Positions 1 to 9,885 of a stretch of DNA of 64,000 bases are shown piece by piece (positions within the stretch are counted from its first letter, which is position 1; each line of letters starts with the position of its first letter). This DNA is from Sarcocystis neurona. Taxonomy: Eukaryota; Apicomplexa; Conoidasida; Eucoccidiorida; Sarcocystidae. The position numbers and the translations under genes are program-made. Where the stretch lies: positions 2,039,369 to 2,103,368 of the forward strand of contig KL647307.1 in assembly GCA_000727475.1 (NCBI GenBank), given 5' to 3'. The notes under the pieces are model-generated. The model saw nothing but the letters and a program-made list of their open reading frames with translations. It made no database searches and was not told where the DNA came from.

Positions 1-44
1 GCTGCCGCTGCTGTTGCTGCTGCTGCTGTTGCTGCCGCTCCTCC

Positions 45-485
45 GGTGCTGCGCCTGCTGCTGCTGCTCCTGCTCCTGGTGCTGCTCCTCTTGCTGTTGC
101 TGCCAAAGATGCTGCAGTTGCTGGGCGTGATGCTGCTGCTAGTGTTGCTACCGCTGCCCCCGTGGTTTGTTGCTGTCGCTACTTCTGGTGTCGTTGCTGC
201 TGGTCTCGTATTACTGCTGCTGCTGTGGCTGCTGCCGCTCCTGCATTCCTGGTGAAGCGCCGGGAGCGCCAGCTGCGCCGCGACCGCACAGCGCGGCGAA
301 CAGAAGGAGGAAAACCCCCAGCAGCCGACGAAGATACGCAGCAGCAGCAGCACGACGGTAAAAGCCTCCTCGTTGCAGCACTTCGTAGCACTTTGCTACG
401 AAAGAAAATCGCGTTCATAGCGCTTGACGCCCACATATATATATATATATATATACATGAATATATAGACGATATGTGTAGGTAG
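45..485 (+). CDS. Possible 3' part of an Ala-rich coding region, cut by the left edge
   Basis: This frame is open from about position 45 to a stop at 483-485. It reads as an Ala-rich stretch, then an Arg/Lys-rich stretch with a short Gln run near residue 105. From 435 onward it runs through a TA microsatellite and gives only Ile/Tyr, so any true coding end must lie before that. A donor-like GGTGAAG sits at 251-257, directly after the Ala-rich part, so the coding part could also stop there at an intron. The opposite strand is open as well, which is usual for these repeats. No domain was recognised. This is inference from composition only. Confidence 0.25.
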   Translation, partial: GAAPAAAAPAPGAAPLAVAAKDAAVAGRDAAASVATAAPVVCCCRYFWCRCCWSRITAAAVAAAAPAFLVKRRERQLRRDRTARRTEGGKPPAADEDTQQQQHDGKSLLVAALRSTLLRKKIAFIALDAHIYIYIYIHEYIDDMCR

Positions 486-520
486 AGGGATGCACGGCCT
501 ACCATATATATATATATATA
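435..520. repeat. Two TA microsatellites
   Basis: Perfect alternating TA runs lie at 435-455 and 504-520, separated by a short TG/TA-mixed spacer. Similar TA runs of 15 to 50 bases recur across the window and generate false Tyr/Ile open frames. Confidence 0.95.
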
Positions 521-684
521 AATGTATATATTGGGTGTATGCGGGGGGTGGGGATGGGTGGGGACAGTTATATTTACACCAAATGCAGGGATTTGTATAC
601 GCCTACAGACTACTTCAGAAAGGATACACTAATCTTCTTTGTCTACACAGGACTATATATATATATATGCGCATAGATATAGTG

Positions 685-1060
685 TAGCAAGAAACACATA
701 TTCACAGGCAGCACAGGACAATATAAACACACACACATACACATATATATATAGAGAGAGAGACAGATTGACAGACACATAGACACACAGACATGTATAC
801 GGATACGTCCGTACATATATGTACATAGAGACGCGTATAGACATTTATCATATATGTATATATATATATATATGTATATGTGTATGTATGATAAAGCATA
901 GCTGCAGTTTAGCAAGAAACACATCTCCACAGGAGGCACAGTACAATATCCACACATATACATATGCGTACAAATAGATACATAAATGTATGTACACGGT
1001 TACGTACGTATATAGATATATATCTATATATATGTAGATGCGTACAGATATTTATCAGTG
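685..1060. repeat. Diverged tandem duplication, period about 225 bp
   Basis: A block beginning TAGCAAGAAACACAT at 685 recurs at 910. In both copies it is followed by a CACAG..GGCACAG..ACAATAT series, then by CA/TA microsatellite, and in both copies a TTTATCA element lies downstream. The copies differ by many substitutions and microsatellite length changes. No gene is visible from about 490 to 2,120. Confidence 0.6.
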
Positions 1061-1319
1061 AGCTGTATGGGTACCTCTAGACGTTGAAGTGTATAAGTTC
1101 ACGCATAATATATTCATAGGAGAGAGAGAATATCCCTTTGGCTTCAAAGGGGAGGGAGAGAACATCGCTGTGGTTTTGGGTATGTGTGTGCGCGTGTACT
1201 TAGTTGCAGGACGGCGAAGTTTTTAAAAGCGAAGGAAGAAGAAGGAGCTACGACCTCGCCTTCAACAGAAAAAAAGGAAGAAGACCTCTAACTTACGTCA
1301 GACAGAAAAATGGGATACT

Positions 1320-1500
1320 GTGTCAGTACGATAAGAGTTTGCACCGGGGAGGCTTCATGCAGCCGAGAGAGAAGAAAGAGAAATACTCCTGCCAACACCG
1401 GAGAGAAAGACGGAGAAGTGTGACACTGTGATAAGAGATTTCACGGAAGAACTCTCAGGCAGCCGATAAAGCAGGAGAGAGAAATGCTGGCGACAAGTTT
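1320..1500. repeat. Diverged tandem duplication, period 100 bp
   Basis: GATAAGAG occurs at 1330 and 1430, GCAGCCGA at 1358 and 1458, and AGAGAAAT at about 1376 and 1476. All are exactly 100 bases apart, so two diverged tandem units are present. No coding potential is convincing here. Confidence 0.65.
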
Positions 1501-2051
1501 TCTTTTGATGGAGCCATAGGTACACATGCAGCAACGTCCTTTTCCTCATTGGGGTGCGACAGAGCAAGTGATCGAGCCGGTTCCTCCACCATTTGTTGGT
1601 GGAGGACGCAGGATATCACAGAACAGCACGTTGAGGAAGGAGAAAAAAAAATCGTAGTTGAAGGGCGCACAGCATGCGCTTCCGCACACGCACTTTTACG
1701 TAGACAGAAGAGCTTAGAGGCTCAGTGCGTAGACACTCGGAAGGAGGAGTGTCTACAGTCGGGAACTCGGCAAAAGATGATGTCAGTTAAAAGCTCTCTT
1801 CATACACATTCAGCGACAGTATGTAAAGCAAATGCTGGGAATTCGCCTAAAGACGAGGTCTTTGCTTGATCGTCGGCATGCATCGATTTCTGATCGAAGA
1901 AATCGTTGAGTCGATGCTGGCGGTGCCGTCGGTGCCTACCACGTGCAGACACGCACACAAGCCACCACGAATGCCCTTTTTTGAACAGAAGCGAACAAAA
2001 GACATCTCGCTGGCCACCAGAGTCTTCTTTGTCAAGGAGATCGAATCACAG

Positions 2052-2052
<1 letters not shown>

Positions 2053-2086
<34 letters not shown>
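2053..2086. repeat. TG dinucleotide microsatellite (17 units)
   Basis: An uninterrupted TG run of 34 bases lies just upstream of the CAG-rich block that starts near 2,150. Confidence 0.97.
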
Positions 2087-2091
<5 letters not shown>

Positions 2092-2120
2092 GTACCTGTG
2101 CATGGTGGTCGGTCTGCTAA

Positions 2121-3059
2121 CGTGAAAACGATACGGCAGTTCACTCATCACCAGGAGCCGCAGCAGAAGCAGCAGCAGCTGCAGGCGGCGCTGCTACAGC
2201 AGTAACGGTACCAGGTGAAACTGCTGCCGCACAGCAGCTGCAGCAGAAGCGGCACGATGCAAAGCTATAGCAACAGCAGCACCAGGCGGAGGTCCCGCAA
2301 CAAAACGGCGACAGCAGCAGAAGCAGTGAGAACTATGGAAACAGCAACAACAGTAGAGCCGCTGGAGGAGCAGCAGCCGCTGCAGTAGCAGCAGCGGAAG
2401 GAGGAGGAGCAGTAAGAGCAGGGAGAACTGTCGCGGTAGTACCACAGAGACCAGCAACTGGTGCAGAGAGCCGCCCGCCGCAGAGACAGCAGCCACAGCA
2501 GCAGCTATAGCACCACCCGTAGCAGCCACAGGAGCTGCAGATCTTCTACCGGCAACTGTGCAAAAGCAACAGTAGCCGTACAGCAGGCGGAGCAACAGCC
2601 GCAGCAGCAGTAGCGTCAGCACCGCCCTAGACACAGAAGCAGCAGTAGCAAATGCAGCAGCAGTAGCGACAGCAATAGCAGCAGCAGCAGCGACTGCAGC
2701 AGCAAGAGCAACAGCAGGAGTTAGCAGGACTCGCAACAGCAAGAGCGACAGCAGCTGTAGCAGCAACTGCAGCAGCAGTAACATCAACGAGAACAACAGC
2801 AACAGTAGCAGCATTCCTAGGTATAAACCCAGAAGGGGGCACTGCGCTGAGCCTTACAACAGCAGTTGGTGCACCACAGGCTACTCCCGAGAACTTGCAA
2901 CGGCAGCAACGGGAGATGTTGTACCAGCAAATGAAATCGAGAGCGTCAACGGCCCCTCCTCCTCTTTTTTCGCCCTACGAGCAGCAGCAGCGGTCCCCAC
3001 GAATGGCAGCTGCACAGATTATTTGCACGACAGCAGCAGCAACGCACAAGTGCGACTAA
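2121..3059 (+). pseudogene. CAG-block reading frame interrupted only by TAG codons
   Basis: One plus-strand frame runs for 313 codons from 2121 to a TAA at 3057-3059. Inside it are seven stops, all TAG (2268, 2508, 2520, 2628, 2646, 2664, 2676), and no TAA or TGA. The first part is Ala-rich, the middle has Ser/Asn, Gly and Gln patches, and the last 126 codons (2679-3056) are free of stops. Those end in a mixed-composition tail with ENLQRQQREMLYQQMKSR and PPPLFSPYEQQQ, which looks like genuine protein. The 3' part could be a terminal exon (acceptor-like AG sites are present), or the whole could be a decayed gene. A second plus frame through 2,631-3,060 is also coding-like, so frame choice is uncertain. 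The minus strand reads as a Leu-rich shadow. Confidence 0.35.
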
Positions 3060-4787
3060 AATGACCCGCAGGATTAGGTGAACAAGCAATACCCAGTACA
3101 CTGAGCTGTGGCAGCAGTTATGAGTATGAGGAAACCACCAGCACAATAGCAGCGTACATAATTTGCCTCTGCATAAAATAAGGAGGCCTGTGTGGATCTT
3201 GACTGCTGCATGTCCATCTGCATATGTGTGTGTGTGTGTGTGCAGTTGCTGCCCGTACAACGTGAATATGCCTGAATGTACAAAGATTTTCTTCCGAGGG
3301 GAGAGGGATGTCCGTGTGCATGGGGTGCGGCCATACAGCACAAAAGGGAACGGAAACGTGTAAAACGTGGATGCAGGTAAAATACAAGGGAATGTTTCGA
3401 AAGACGCACCTGGAGAAACCGGCACACACTCTAAGCGTATAGCTTGAACTTTCCAAGGACTAATTCCACCCGTTCCCAACACAAAAACCTGACACACGCA
3501 TGTGGGCATATATATATATATATATATGTGTACGTTTAGAGAGAAGAGTGACCGAAAGACGCACTAACACAGATACACACAACAGTCAGGACGTCACAGC
3601 TACATACGCAGACGGAAGAAAAAAGTGCTCTATTTCTTTTCCGCTCCGTCCTATGAGACGCCTGCATAAGATCTCTCTTTATACATACGTGTATTTCACG
3701 TGAATAGAGAAGAGGACAGGGGAATGATCTGTAGACAGACAGTGTTGGAAAGCCTCACAAATGTGCAGCAAATGTGGAACTCTGTATCTGTTCTGCTTCG
3801 GAGGACTAGTCGATTAAGGAATTTTGCAAGAGGTGAACAAATCAATACTTGTGAAACAAGTCTATGGCTGAGTTCATGGTTGCGAGCATGGCATAGCCGG
3901 CATTTCCACACCTCGATCGAAACCTGCCGTGCGTGGTTTCCGCAAAATGCGCGCCACTGGCACTACGGTGGAATACGTCTTCGTCTTCTACAGGCGGTGC
4001 ACAACCCGAAAACTTTTTCGAAGAATGCAGAGTCTGCAGGTAGAGGTGCCATCTCCACGTGTACGCGGACAAACAAGTCTGCTCTCACACGCCCATAAAA
4101 AGGCTGACACTCGGTGTACGTACACGCCAAGCTGCTTACACGCACGGTTTGGAATACATATATATATACATATATATATTTATATATTAGGATAGTGGAT
4201 AACCACACAAGAAAGAGAGACATGCGTATGGAAGTGCGCACTCTTGTTGTGTCTGAACATAAAGTCACCTTTTTACCGAAGTTTCTTTAGGGTGGACGGA
4301 GATGTGTACAGGGAAACAGACAGGTCTGGACAACAGAGCAATGCCTCAGTTCACTTTCTGCGTACATCTGTCGACATCACGCAGTCCACGCAAGCTCCGC
4401 CTTCAGAGCGCTCAACGAAGGTAGCGACGCGTATTTCTCAGCGGCCATAGTTTAACAAATATGCGAATGTATCGCGTATGGACACCACGGACGAGTGACT
4501 GCTACAGACGTCTTGACAACGCACCAAGCATCTGGACGGCGTAGGAGTGCTGAAACCAGGAAGCATGCCATTTCCACACCCGCTTTGTCCGTGTGGTGTT
4601 TTCTCTGCGTAGAATTTGTGTCCCTCCTTCGCCCGCGGGTGTGTGTTTGTCTTTGCGCAAGTCGAGTTTTCCGGGTGCCGTCTCTGTCGGACTGTGTCAG
4701 CCTTTGTCTTCATTACATAGCCACATACTTTCTGTGTGATTTTTCAGTTCTTTTCTGTTCGGAGCACAAGAAACGCTTTTGTCACAG
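3060..4787. other. Feature-poor stretch with weak open frames
   Basis: This stretch has little CAG repeat and holds one TA microsatellite (3508-3527). A plus frame from 3700 to 4098 is open and has a good donor-like GCAG/GTAGAG junction at 4039/4040. However, its composition is not distinctive, and its phase does not fit the next exon-like segment at 4788. No gene is claimed. Confidence 0.4.
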
Positions 4788-5169
4788 CGGTTGTCCACGA
4801 GAGACAATGTGGACCTCCTGCACGCCATTGAAAATGAGGGACAGCCTCTCTCAAAGGTTCGCGGCTTCCGCGCAGTGTTCGGGTCGCCCAGAAGAAATCT
4901 TATGTCGAGCAGCACGTCGTGGCTGCTTTCGGAAAAGGTGCGATACCTGGAATTTGACCCCGCGCATTTCTGCGTAGAAACATATCTCTGAGAGAGCCGT
5001 CAACGTTTACCGCCGCCTCATTCAGGACGCTGCGAAAACGGAACCGTGTCACAAAACTACTCACGTAAAGAGGGTCCTGCCTGATACCTTCACTGCAGCT
5101 GAAGAAAGACTACCTGCGAACTGTTCTCTGCAGTTCTCGAGGCTATCTGATCAGACGGTGCCTGTTTAT
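4788..5169 (+). pseudogene. Exon-like segment with an apparent one-base frameshift
   Basis: A pyrimidine-rich stretch ending TTGTCACAG precedes 4788. The following frame reads a mixed, non-repetitive protein (TRDNVDLLHAIENEGQPLSK near its start) up to a TGA at 4989-4991. Immediately across that point another frame continues with an equally protein-like sequence (ERAVNVYRRLIQDAAKTEP and about 40 more residues). Removing one base near 4989 would join the two into one smooth helical-looking segment ending in VETYL then ERAV. Either this is a decayed gene, an assembly error, or an unrecognised very short intron. I do not recognise the protein. Downstream, from about 5,170, the frame enters microsatellite and coding character is lost. 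Confidence 0.3.
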
Positions 5170-5819
5170 ATACATGTTAAATATACAAATATATGCATGC
5201 ATATAAGGGAAAAAAAATTTGGTGTGAATGTACCCACGCAAACGCAGGTGTACCTTCCACTTCGTGTATTTGCTTCCTACCATGTTTTACTGCGCACAAT
5301 ATATATATATATATGGCTGTATTGGTATGATTGTATACGTATATATGCATATGTACAGATACAATAAAACAGGTATATGAACGTATACCTGCAGGATATG
5401 TCTGCGCAGGGATATACCGATGGTAAGCAAGATTCATACCACTGCGGAGAACACGAAGAAGTGTATATTCGTACATACACATACATATGTTAATACGTGC
5501 AAGTCCGCTGCAAACATGCACTCGCGAACCGCACACTTAGATTTTTTGTGCAGAACGGCCAGGGGTATCCCACAGCATCGACAGCCACACGCTCAGGCGA
5601 TCAAAGGGAATGCCGTGAAGACAGCGTCCTCGCGCCATAGGGAATCGAGGAGTGAGACGAAAAAGTAGCTCGCCCTTGGCGTGCAACTCAAAGGCGCGAC
5701 CTGTGACCCTTGCTTCTCCCCTCATGTGTACGCGAACACAAGTGCTAACCTGTCACAGAACGACTCGTGGTCAGTTTTATTTCCCAGATAAAAAATACAA
5801 GTATATATATATATACAGC

Positions 5820-6290
5820 ATAAGCTTCTCTTCGTACTCGACCAGCAATACGAGTTGCGAGGCAGTGCACAAAACACTTGTTCTTGCTTGTGAAGCAGCA
5901 ACAGTTGCAAAAGCAGCAGACGCAGTTGCAATAGCAGCAGCAGTAGGACAAGCACCAGTAATAAAAGCGCCAGCAGTAAGAGCTGCACACCAGCAACAGA
6001 CTACTGTCTGTAGCGACAGAGGGCTTAGCGCGCGAGCAGCAGTTGCAGCAGCAACGGGAGCAACAGTGACAGCAGCAGGGGCAGCAGCAAACTGGAACCG
6101 CAGCAGCAGTAGCGCAGCAGTAGCACCATCAGCAGGATGTTGAGTTGTCCGCAGACGTGTCGTCGCGAGTCGAACATCCGTTTTGTCGAGTGGCGCAGCA
6201 ACAGCGGCAAACACCCCGGCAGGAGCGGGTGCCGGCAACAGCACCTCTCCTTCCTTTTTCTCGCAAAAACGGTGGAAGTCTTTTCTCGAA
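5820..6290. other. Ala-rich coding-like block, strand unresolved
   Basis: Both strands are open and read Ala-rich protein here. On the plus strand the frame ends at 6141-6143 with a mostly Ala/Val/Thr sequence. On the minus strand a frame from about 6415 to 5777 first gives a mixed charged segment (SRKDFHRFCEKKEGEVLL) and then an Ala-rich stretch. The charged part makes the minus reading slightly more attractive, but no start, domain or clear splice pair settles it. Confidence 0.3.
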
Positions 6291-6668
6291 GGAAGTCTCC
6301 TGCGTGGATCTTCGTCTGCGTATAGAAAGCGGCAGCTGTCTTTCCGTGTGAAATAGACGTAGGCATGCAGTATGTTTGTTCCGATATATGCAGGCGGCGA
6401 TACAGACACACGCACATAGGGGAAACGCGCCTGCGTAAATCTACAAGCATACTGACATACACATCCAGACTAGTACCGCTTTGAAATTGATACATATCAC
6501 TCTGTGTATACACCTGCAAGGACACATATACATGTGTATGTGTAAAGAGCCTGTACACCTCTCTGCATTCTGCATCTGCTTCGTCCGTAGAAAGTGTAGG
6601 TTCAAAATTTTTCTTCCGAGGAACAGAAAGAAAAAAATTTATTCGCCGTTTCCTGTACATTTTGCAGG

Positions 6669-7542
6669 TGCTTCAAATACACAGCGCACCCAAGCAATAC
6701 GCAGCGCGCGTTCCCAGTATAAACGGCGTTCTCGCTCTGCTGATGTTCCTGTGGCTGCTGCTTCTTGTGTTGCTGCTGTTGTTCCTGTGCCTGCTCGTGT
6801 GGCTTTCGCTGCTGCTGCTGCTGCTCACTGTTGGTCCCACGCAGTTGCTTCTGTGTGAGCTGCTGCGGCAGTCGGAGACGAAGCAGCGGCTCCGTCTCCA
6901 GCAGGGGTGTTTTTCTGGTGCCGCCGCATCCCCCACCTTGCTACTGCTGCTGCTACTGAGTTTGTGCTGCTGCTATTACTTTTTAGAAGGCTCCTGCTGT
7001 TTGAGTAGCTACCCGCTGCTCAGCTGTCTGCTGCTGCCGCGCGGCTCGTGGAGGTCAGCACCAGCAGCTGCTCTTGTGAAGACTCTGCTGTCTCGCTGTA
7101 TCTCTTTGGAAGAACTGCTGCTGGCATTACTGCTGCTGCTGGCGCTACTGCTACTGCTGGCGTCACTGCCGCTGCTTTTGCTGCGCCTTCTTCGCGCACA
7201 GGTGGCTGCAAATGTGCGGCCGGCACCTGCTGCAACTCTCTCTTCTCTGTTGTTGCTGCCGCTGTTGCTCCCCCTCCGCCCGTTTCTCTTCTTCTCCTTC
7301 ATCTCTTCCTTCTCGAATTGGTGGCCGTGCTTCCTGTGCTGCTGCTCTGCGCGCGCGCACCGCGTGTCTCTGCGTCGGGCATTCTCCTGCAGGATTCTTA
7401 TGTAGTCCAACTACTGCTGATGTTGCTGCTGCTGCTGCAGCCCCTTCGTCGCTACTGCTTCTCGTATCTCTCTCTCCCGTCCCCGGGGGACTGCTGTTGC
7501 ACCTCCATCTCATTCTCTCACTTTTTTCTTCTCTTCGGCTAG
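6669..7542 (+). pseudogene. GCT-block Ala frame broken by two stops
   Basis: After a TTTTGCAG acceptor-like site at 6661-6668, one plus frame reads an Arg/Ser-rich start followed by Ala-rich protein. It keeps the same frame for about 290 codons, interrupted only by TGA at 6856-6858 and TAG at 7006-7008. Downstream of the stops the sequence is still Ala-rich with mixed patches (VGDEAAAPSPAGVF; SCEDSAVSLYLFGRTAAG). This could be a decayed gene or exons separated by introns that happen to keep frame. On the minus strand, frames at 7009-7410 and 7163-7615 read Arg/Glu/Ser/Gln-rich sequence and are an alternative. Confidence 0.3.
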
Positions 7543-9885
7543 GAAGACTGCTGCACAGCAGCGACTGCAGCAGGTCTTTGTCAAGGATGCGCTGTCCCCC
7601 GCCCTCTCTCCTCACTCTGCGCGGCGCCTCCGCAGGGTCTCAGGCAAAGCAGCACGACAAATACTACACCACACCCGAAAGCCAAATCAACCATGCCCGA
7701 GGGCCCACCTTCCTCTTCCTCGCCTCCTCCGCCTCTTCCTGCTCCTTCCGTATGCAACTACTCGACAACAGCCATGAAACTGCTCCTTTTACGAAAACGC
7801 CTGTGCAACTGCTGCTCCATGCCTACCGAGCAACGCCTGCAAGAGGGCAGCTGTAGAAACGCTTCGAGTCATGCCCGTATACGCTTCTGCCTCTTCAGCT
7901 GCTGCTACTGCTGCTGGCTCGCGTGTCGGCAGCACCGCTGCTACTCGGTAGCTACTGCTGTTAGGCACTCAGATTCCTCTTGCTCCTGCTGCACACCTAA
8001 TACTGCTGCTACTGTTCTCCTAGACGCAGGTGTACAACCCTAGTCTTCTTACACTGCATGAACCCCTGCGCCACTACGATGGGACTTCCTTCACAACTGC
8101 TACTGCCACAACTATCATGCTGGAGAAAGGCCCACACTGGTGAATTTCTCACTTCTTGCTGTGTGAACACGTGCATCGCGAAGTTTGAGATCTTTCTCTC
8201 CTGCAAAAAACGACAGGTTCCCCTGCAGCAGCACTCTTCCTGCTCCGTCCTCGCCTCTACAAGCACTGCCCCACGCACGGGAATGCATGCAGTACCTTCG
8301 ACCCGACCCTCGGTAGTGCCCTTTTTCCTACGATGTCCACTTTCAGGACGGCTACACCACCCCCTGGCTATGGCAACGCTGTCCCTATTCCACGCCTACC
8401 TCCCTTCAGCAACAGGGCCCTGTTACTTCCCCTGTGTCTAGGCCAACAGCAGGGACGCTGCTACTTCCCCTGCGTCTACCACCTGCAGCAGACGCAGTCC
8501 TATTCCTACTGCGTCCACCTCCTGGGCGACTACCACCTTGCAGCAGGGGCACTGTTGTGACCATATATATGTCGCTAGGCGTACTAAGCGTTCTCCTTCT
8601 TCTCTACGTACGTCGAACTCCTACACCACATACTACTGGGTGCTGCTTTGCCGACTGCTACTCGTACTCCTGCAGCAGCACACGCGGAGAACTCCTGCAG
8701 CTGCCACTACGACTTCTACGGTGTGGTCGCTACTTCTCCGGAGAGTAGCAATGCGGCAAGCTTCCACCGCCCTTCCTGCTTCTTTACATGGGCATCCTCC
8801 TCAAGGAATACCTTAATTCTCACGTGTGGCTATTTGTACGTGCTGCTGGATACACGTAGGAACACGGACGCTTGTACGTATGCGGGATACAGCTACTGCA
8901 GTGTTAATATCAATAAACACATCAGCAGCGCCACACACGCCTCGCATCCGCCTGACGACTACGACGCTGTCGCCCGCGCATCTCTTCTATTTTTTCTCCT
9001 TCTTCTCTTTTTCATCTCTTTCTTCCTTTTCCTTGCTGGCCCTTCTTCGTCTCTTCTCTCTTTTTCTTCGTCTCTTTCTCCTCTCGTTGTCTTCTTCTCT
9101 CTTCTCTTCTTTCGGCTCTCCCACGCATGCAGTAGGGAAACAACATGTCGACGCCGCTATTTCAAAATATGTTCACCAAATCTTCCTGTCACTCAAAAAC
9201 AGTTACGTTTGCCCTACGGCAGCAGGGCTGCCTTGTACAGGGTGGTTCACCTGCATGCCGAACTGCTGTGTCACCGCGAGAGCACCGTTCAGGGCAGTCG
9301 AGAATGACAGCAAGCGCATGCATCTGCTGTTCGTTGGTCCTCCTCTTCTCCTGTTCCCCTTCCTGCTTCTCTTCTGCCCTCCTCTTCCTGCCGCTGCTGT
9401 CGCAACAGCGGGCGTCTGCCATGCTGCGGCTGCTGCAGCCTTTTCATTTTCACTTTTGCTGCACCTTATCCTCCTGCTCCTGCTCCTCCCCCTTCTCACC
9501 GTCACGACAGCAGATGCTGCTGCTAATGTCTCCTCCCCTTGAGTACACCGCGTCTGTTCTACGTCTGTGCACCTCCGGCCTGCGACCGCTGCAGTAAAAC
9601 GGTTGCTGTTGCGCCCTTCCGCTGATCGTAGCTGCTGTGGCTCATGGGCGGTTCTTCTGCTGCTGCTCTGGATGCGCGAGCTGCTCGAGCAGGGCTGCTG
9701 CAGCTCTGCTGCTGCCTGTGAGGCTCCTGCATGTCCAGGTCGACGCTGCCGGTGCTGCAGCACCTACGCTACGTGATGCCCCTCGCTCTCGACCTGCTTC
9801 CTCCGGGTTCTTCTCTGCCACCACCGTGACACCTGCTGCTGTTGCAGCTACGGGTCACGCCGCTGCTGTGTGTCTCTAGCGGCTA
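7543..9885. other. CTG/GCT-rich block with a pyrimidine tract; no firm gene
   Basis: Short open frames exist on both strands. The most protein-like is on the minus strand from 9763 to 9203 (Arg/Ser/Gln/Ala-rich, 186 codons), which lies just downstream of the acetyltransferase stop at 9886 but has no demonstrated link to it. From about 8,985 to 9,120 the plus strand is almost pure pyrimidine (TTC/CTT/TCT). Frames reading Leu or Cys from CTG or TGC are treated as shadows. Confidence 0.45.

Noticed and set aside
643..963. Minus-strand frames of 60-106 codons reading Tyr/Ile/Cys/Val
   Set aside because: They are translations of TA, TG and CA microsatellites. The same pattern recurs at every TA run in the window.
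2194..2814. 206-codon minus frame starting with a Leu-rich signal-like sequence
   Set aside because: The Leu and Cys come from CTG and TGC phases of the repeat. The plus strand holds the protein-like reading.
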